Shown: positions 60,020 to 64,000 of the stretch, in pieces
How the letters are laid out: each line of letters begins with the position of its first letter
Position numbering within the stretch: position 1 is the first letter of the stretch
From: Streptococcus ruminicola
GTDB taxonomy: Bacteria > Bacillota > Bacilli > Lactobacillales > Streptococcaceae
Reading direction: 5' to 3'
Length of the DNA stretch: 64,000 nucleotides
Assembly: GCF_011387195.1 (NCBI RefSeq)
Contig: NZ_CP046919.1
Coordinates: 1,178,001-1,242,000, forward strand
The notes under the pieces: model-generated
Seen by the model: only the letters and a program-made list of their open reading frames with translations
The model's database searches: none
What the model was told of the DNA's origin: nothing
Position numbers and translations under genes: made by a program

Positions 60020-60533
60020 AGAGTTGATAGCGATTTTAACTATAATAGCTGAGCTTGACCTGCCAGATGCTTGGCTTGCTGCGGGGACACTTCGTAATTA
60101 CGTTTGGAATGTCTTATCAGGAAAGCCAGGTTTGTTGGATGCAAGTGACATTGATGTTGTCTTTTTTGCCCCTGAGATAACTTATGAGAAGACTCAAGCT
60201 ATTCAAGAACAGCTTCAAGCAGCTTATCCTAATTATCAATGGGAAGTTAAAAATCAGGTCTTTATGCATTGCCATAGTCCGCACACAGCTCCTTATCAAA
60301 GTGCCAGAGATGCTATCAGTAAATACCCAGAACGCTGTACAGCTATAGCAGCACGTTTAAAAGATGGAGATTTGGAGTTATTTTTGCCTTATGGCGAAGA
60401 TGATATTGTTAATTTTGTCGTCCAACCAACTCCACATTTTTTAGTTGATAAAGAACGTATGGCAGTTTATCATGACCGCTTGAAAAAGAAAGATTGGCAA
60501 AAGAAATGGCCGCGCTTGCAAATTCTAGCGTAA
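59985..60533 (+). CDS. Nucleotidyltransferase family protein (DUF925-type)
   Basis: A 182-residue predicted nucleotidyltransferase. WLAAGTLRNYVWN (residues 30-42) and SDIDVVFF (near 53-60) give the G[ST]xRN and DxD-like pattern of the fold. Substrate and role are unknown. The start is one of two adjacent ATGs (59985 or 59988), with GAGG just upstream; the gene overlaps the LOG gene, so the two are probably translated together. The LOG-nucleotidyltransferase pair may act on a shared nucleotide substrate, which is inference. Confidence 0.8.
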   Translation: MMDFKALFASDKELIAILTIIAELDLPDAWLAAGTLRNYVWNVLSGKPGLLDASDIDVVFFAPEITYEKTQAIQEQLQAAYPNYQWEVKNQVFMHCHSPHTAPYQSARDAISKYPERCTAIAARLKDGDLELFLPYGEDDIVNFVVQPTPHFLVDKERMAVYHDRLKKKDWQKKWPRLQILA

Positions 60534-60598
60534 AGAACTAGAATGAAGGTGTAAAGTCTCTTCTAAATTACTCAGAACACAAAGTTATTTGTGTTTAA

Positions 60599-60630
60599 AG
60601 TCCGAAATGTTAGGTTTCGGGCTATTTTTT
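60599..60630 (+). terminator. Terminator after the nucleotidyltransferase gene
   Basis: The stem AGTCCGAAA/TTTCGGGCT with a T run; a second small hairpin (AACACAAA/TTTGTGTT) lies directly upstream. Confidence 0.8.
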
Positions 60631-60640
60631 GCAGTTATAG

Positions 60641-60669
60641 TTGACAAATGTAGACGATAGAAATATAAT
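60641..60669 (+). promoter_or_regulatory. Promoter of the copYAZ operon
   Basis: TTGACA (60641-60646) and TATAAT (60664-60669) with a 17-bp spacer. Confidence 0.85.
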
Positions 60670-60684
60670 AAATTTACAAATGTA
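60643..60684. promoter_or_regulatory. Two cop boxes (CopY operators)
   Basis: GACAAATGTA (60643-60652) overlaps the -35, and TACAAATGTA (60675-60684) lies at the transcription start. Both match the CopY operator KACANNTGTA. Confidence 0.88.
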
Positions 60685-60714
60685 AACCAAAAAAGATATT
60701 TAGAAAGGAATACT

Positions 60715-61146
60715 ATGTCAATTTCAAAATCAGAATGGGAGATCATGCGCGTGATTTGGACCAAAGATGCGGCAACGAGTGGTCAGATTCTTGATATTCT
60801 AGGTGAAAAAAATAGCTGGACAGCCTCAACGGTTAAGACTTTTTTGAAACGTCTAGTTGATAAAGGTTACTTGACAAGAAAAAGGTCTGGTAAAGCTTTT
60901 CTTTACTCAAGTCTTTTGTCTGAGCAAGAAGCTATGAACCAGCAGGCTGATGATTTATTTGATAAGTTTTGTCAGCGCAAGCACAAGACTATTCTTGAAC
61001 ATTTGCTAAAAGAAACGCCAATGACACTTTCTGACATTGCTGATTTACAAGCTCTGCTATCATCCAAAGAAAAAGAAGCTTTGGATGAAGTACCGTGTAA
61101 TTGTATTCCTGGACAATGTCGTTGTAAAGAACATCTTGGTCTTTAA
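60715..61146 (+). CDS. copY: Copper-responsive repressor CopY
   Basis: BlaI/MecI-type winged-helix repressor; copper replaces zinc in the C-terminal cysteine site and releases CopY from DNA. The winged helix spans residues 1-75 (SISKSEWEIMRVIW, TASTVKTFLKRLVDKGYL). The metal site CNCIPGQCRC at about 128-137 has the CxCxxxxCxC pattern. The length is 143 residues. It is the first gene of copYAZ, behind two operators. Confidence 0.94.
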   Translation: MSISKSEWEIMRVIWTKDAATSGQILDILGEKNSWTASTVKTFLKRLVDKGYLTRKRSGKAFLYSSLLSEQEAMNQQADDLFDKFCQRKHKTILEHLLKETPMTLSDIADLQALLSSKEKEALDEVPCNCIPGQCRCKEHLGL

Positions 61147-61183
61147 CGGTTGATTTGTGAGATTTCTGATAGGAAGGTATCTT

Positions 61184-63421
61184 ATGGAAAAAGAAGAAGT
61201 CTTTGTCATTGATGGCATGACATGCGCGGCCTGTGCATTAAATGTCGAAAATGCTGTCAATAAAATAGATCATGTTGATTCGGCGGTTGTTAATCTGACA
61301 ACAGAGAAGATGACTGTACGCTACAATCCTGACTTAGTCAGTGAAGCTGAGATTGAAAAAGCTGTTGTGGATGCTGGGTATGGCGCTTGTGTATTTGACC
61401 CAACAACAGCTAAAAGCCAATCAGAACGCCAGAGCGAAGCTACTCATAATATGTGGCATAAGTTTTTGTGGTCAGCGGCTTTTGCGATTCCCTTGCTTTA
61501 TCTCTCGATGGGCAGCATGATGGGATTGTGGGTGCCGAAGGCTATTGGCATGAGTGAGCATCCTTTGATTTTTGCGCTGGTTCAGCTTGCATTGACTTTA
61601 CCAGTCATGTACTTTGGACGCCGTTTTTATGTTAATGGTTTCCGTGCTTTGTTAAAAGCGCATCCTAATATGGATTCTTTAGTCGCTCTGGCAACGAGCG
61701 CAGCATTTCTTTATAGTCTTTACAGCACTTACCACATCGCCTTAGGGCATGTGCACCACGTGCATATGCTTTACTTTGAATCCGTTGCTGTGATTTTGAC
61801 CTTGATTACTTTGGGAAAATACTTTGAAACTCTTTCAAAAGGACGTACTTCAGATGCTATTCAAAAGTTATTAACTTTATCTGCTAAAGAGGCGACTCTT
61901 ATCCGTGATGGAGCTGAGCAGACAATCCCAATTGATCAGGTTCAAGTAGGTGACCTTATCTTGGTCAAGCCAGGTGAAAAAATTCCTGTTGATGGCATTG
62001 TGGTTTCAGGACATTCAGTCATCGATGAATCGATGCTAACTGGTGAGAGTATTCCTGTTGAAAAAAATGCTGATGATAAGGTCTTTGGTGCTTCTATTAA
62101 TGGACAAGGTTCGCTAACTATTCGAGCTGAAAAAGTCGGTGACGAAACGCTTTTAGCACAGATTGTTAAATTGGTAGAAGATGCTCAACAAACTAAAGCA
62201 CCTATCGCCAAGATTGCTGATAGGGTTGCTGGGGTCTTTGTGCCAGCAGTTATGACTATCGCTTTGGTCACTTTCTTATTCTGGTATTTTGCCAAGGGTG
62301 AAAGTTTCGTCTTTGCCCTCCAAGTTGCTATCGCCGTTTTGGTGATTGCTTGCCCATGTGCTCTTGGACTGGCTACCCCAACAGCCATCATAGTTGGAAC
62401 TGGTCGAGGTGCTGAAAATGGGATTCTTTACAAACGTGGTGACGTCCTTGAAAATGCTCATCATATTGATACCATGGTCTTTGACAAGACAGGAACCATT
62501 ACGCAAGGAAAACCACAAGTGGTTGATGTTATCGCCTATCACGGTGACGAAAAGAGCCTACTTGTTCAGGTCGCTTCCATTGAAAAGTATTCAGAGCATC
62601 CACTTAGTCAGGCTATTGTGGAAAAAGCTAGCGCTGACAAACTAACTTTGGAAGAAGTTGAGAATTTCACCTCTTTGACAGGACGAGGTTTACAAGCTGA
62701 TCTTGCAGGGCAGACCATTTACGTCGGTAACCGCAGATTGATGGAAGAGTTGCAAGTTGACTTGACCGCGAGTGAAACAGCTGTGCTGGCTGCGACACAA
62801 AAAGGTCAAACTCCGATTTACATTTCGGCTAATGAGCAACTGCTAGGAGTGATTACCGTAGCCGATTTATTAAAAGCAGACAGCAAGGAGACCGTCGCTA
62901 AATTACAAAGTCAAGGCATTGATGTCGTTTTACTAACAGGAGACAACAGCAAAACCGCGCAAGCTATTGCCAAACAAGCTGGCATCAAGACTGTGATTAG
63001 CGAGGTCTTGCCTGACCAAAAATCACAAGCTATTAAGGACTTGCAGCGTCAAGGAAAAATGGTTGCCATGGTCGGTGACGGGATTAATGATGCGCCAGCG
63101 TTAGCAGTAGCAGACATTGGGATTGCGGTAGGTTCAGGAACTGACATTGCTATTGAGTCAGCGGATATTATCCTAATGAAACCAGAAATTTCAGATGTCC
63201 TAAGAGCTTTAAGCATCAGTCGTTTGACGATTAAAGTGGTTAAGGAAAATCTCTTCTGGGCATTCATCTACAATATTCTAGCGATTCCAGTTGCAATGGG
63301 AGTTTTGTATCTCTTTGGTGGGCCTTTGCTTAATCCAATGATTGCAGGACTTGCTATGGGCTTTAGTTCAGTGTCAGTGGTTTTAAATGCTCTTCGCTTA
63401 AAATACATGACATTAAAATAA
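61184..63421 (+). CDS. copA: Copper-translocating P-type ATPase CopA
   Basis: P1B-type ATPase that exports Cu(I). There is one N-terminal heavy-metal domain with GMTCAAC (C14, C17). CPC at 390-392 in the membrane, the phosphorylated Asp D434 in DKTGT, the HP motif SEHPLSQ near 472 and [11 protein letters not shown] near 632 are all present. The length is 745 residues from the ATG at 61184, which has AGGAAGG upstream; an earlier in-frame start at 61157 precedes that SD. copZ follows 11 bp after the stop. Confidence 0.94.
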   Translation: MEKEEVFVIDGMTCAACALNVENAVNKIDHVDSAVVNLTTEKMTVRYNPDLVSEAEIEKAVVDAGYGACVFDPTTAKSQSERQSEATHNMWHKFLWSAAFAIPLLYLSMGSMMGLWVPKAIGMSEHPLIFALVQLALTLPVMYFGRRFYVNGFRALLKAHPNMDSLVALATSAAFLYSLYSTYHIALGHVHHVHMLYFESVAVILTLITLGKYFETLSKGRTSDAIQKLLTLSAKEATLIRDGAEQTIPIDQVQVGDLILVKPGEKIPVDGIVVSGHSVIDESMLTGESIPVEKNADDKVFGASINGQGSLTIRAEKVGDETLLAQIVKLVEDAQQTKAPIAKIADRVAGVFVPAVMTIALVTFLFWYFAKGESFVFALQVAIAVLVIACPCALGLATPTAIIVGTGRGAENGILYKRGDVLENAHHIDTMVFDKTGTITQGKPQVVDVIAYHGDEKSLLVQVASIEKYSEHPLSQAIVEKASADKLTLEEVENFTSLTGRGLQADLAGQTIYVGNRRLMEELQVDLTASETAVLAATQKGQTPIYISANEQLLGVITVADLLKADSKETVAKLQSQGIDVVLLTGDNSKTAQAIAKQAGIKTVISEVLPDQKSQAIKDLQRQGKMVAMVGDGINDAPALAVADIGIAVGSGTDIAIESADIILMKPEISDVLRALSISRLTIKVVKENLFWAFIYNILAIPVAMGVLYLFGGPLLNPMIAGLAMGFSSVSVVLNALRLKYMTLK

Positions 63422-63432
63422 AGGAGTTTCTC

Positions 63433-63639
63433 ATGGAAAAAACATATGAAGTAACAGGTATGAAATGCCAAGGTTGTGTCACAAAAGTGACTGAAAAATT
63501 ATCAGCTGTTCCTGGTGTAAAAGCTGTTGACGTTGATTTAGAGAAAAAACAAGCGACTATCACAGGACGTCCATTTAAGTTCTTTTTAAAACGTGCGCTT
63601 AAAGAAACAAAATTTAGTCTCGGAAAAGAAATTAAGTAA
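63433..63639 (+). CDS. copZ: Copper chaperone CopZ
   Basis: Small heavy-metal-associated protein that carries Cu(I) to CopY or CopA. MKCQGC (residues 10-15) is the metal-binding motif. The 68-residue length and the beta-alpha-beta pattern fit. The carboxy end is more basic than usual (RPFKFFLKRALKETKFSLGKEIK in part). AAGGAG lies before the ATG. Last gene of the cop operon. Confidence 0.92.
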   Translation: MEKTYEVTGMKCQGCVTKVTEKLSAVPGVKAVDVDLEKKQATITGRPFKFFLKRALKETKFSLGKEIK

Positions 63640-63646
63640 AATTTAG

Positions 63647-63672
63647 AAAAACAGAGCTTGCTCTGTTTTTTT
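63647..63672 (+). terminator. Terminator of the cop operon
   Basis: An 11-bp perfect inverted repeat (AAAAACAGAGC and complement) ending in a T run. Confidence 0.85.
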
Positions 63673-63728
63673 ACTGCTTTAAAAATGATAAACTAGTCTA
63701 GTAAGAAAAAATATAGTTTGGAATCAAA

Positions 63729-64000
63729 ATGACGATGAATGTTTGGGATTTATTAAGTATCATTGGTTCTATCGCCTTTGCTTTATCTGGAGCAATCGTC
63801 GCGATGGAAGAAGATTTTGACATACTTGGGATTTTTATCCTAGGTTTTGTGACTGCCTTTGGTGGTGGAGCTATTCGTAATCTTTTGATTGGTTTGCCGA
63901 TTAGCGCCCTCTGGTCTCAGAGTCAGTGTTTTTATTTTGCCTTGGCAGCCATGTTATTTATCATGGTATTTCCAAATATCATTACTCACAAAGGTTGGCG
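63729..64000 (+). CDS. TRIC/UPF0126 family membrane protein (3' partial)
   Basis: The frame runs off the right edge; 90 residues are visible. It starts MTMNVWDLLSIIGSIAFALSG, with three hydrophobic helices (about 6-26, 33-53, 68-85). TAFGGGAIRNLLIG near residue 44 is the conserved GGG-R-L motif of the UPF0126 family, bacterial relatives of trimeric intracellular cation (TRIC) channels. Either ATG at 63729 or 63735 may be used. The physiological role in bacteria is not established. Confidence 0.82.
   Translation, partial: MTMNVWDLLSIIGSIAFALSGAIVAMEEDFDILGIFILGFVTAFGGGAIRNLLIGLPISALWSQSQCFYFALAAMLFIMVFPNIITHKGW

Overview
The window is chromosomal DNA of a low-GC Gram-positive coccus, almost certainly a Streptococcus of the S. 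bovis/equinus complex. Evidence: the 16S rRNA sequence style, a FabM/FabT/FabK-type fatty acid synthesis cluster, a competence sigma factor gene (comX) with a ComR-type box next to an rRNA operon, a mannose-type PTS with ManO, CcrZ, RgpG and a mecA-rgpG-suf-dacA-opp gene order. Species assignment is inference. It is mostly conserved housekeeping sequence. I see no insertion sequence, prophage, CRISPR array or defence island.

Layout. 1-4.5 kb: 3' part of a DUF2207 membrane protein, uppP, mecA and rgpG. 4.6-9.8 kb: sufCDSUB iron-sulfur assembly operon. 9.9-11.1 kb: dacA (minus strand), divergent from the oligopeptide permease operon oppABCDF (11.3-17.1 kb). 17.2-22.5 kb: complete rRNA operon (two promoters, 16S, tRNA-Ala, 23S, 5S, tRNA-Asn, terminator), followed by comX. 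23.1-25.2 kb: aspartokinase and a HAD phosphatase. 25.3-36.2 kb: complete type II fatty acid synthesis cluster fabM, fabT, fabH, acpP, fabKDGF, accB, fabZ, accCDA, with FabT-like palindromes. 36.3-41.2 kb, minus strand: serS with a T-box leader, then manL, manM, manN, manO. 41.5-47.5 kb: Cof-type phosphatase, two tandem DUF1361 membrane proteins, a purine permease behind a PurBox, tsaE, a GNAT acetyltransferase and an LCP wall ligase. 47.6-51.7 kb: HIT protein and small coiled-coil protein (minus), ecsAB, ccrZ, trmB. 51.7-53.4 kb: an accessory patch between trmB and rimP with a truncated tRNA-like element and two overlapping unknown membrane-protein genes, the second carrying an exact 357-bp tandem duplication. 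53.6-59.3 kb: rimP-nusA-ylxR-ylxQ-infB-rbfA. 59.4-60.5 kb: LOG-family and nucleotidyltransferase genes. 60.6-63.6 kb: copYAZ copper operon. 63.7 kb to the end: start of a TRIC/UPF0126 membrane protein.

The most interesting signals are small. (1) rimP appears to start at AUC, 8 nt after a perfect Shine-Dalgarno. (2) nusA has an SD separated from its AUG by a hairpin that would restore normal spacing. (3) The 51.7-53.4 kb patch holds a tRNA-like RNA lacking an anticodon arm and a membrane protein with nested repeats. (4) Two overlapping hairpins lie between oppA and oppB. (5) Three genes have a TATAAT only 6-7 nt before the start codon, suggesting leaderless mRNAs. (6) A PurBox lies at the predicted transcription start of the purine permease. 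(7) A highly structured block lies between infB and rbfA. All functional calls come from reading motifs and gene order; no database search was run.
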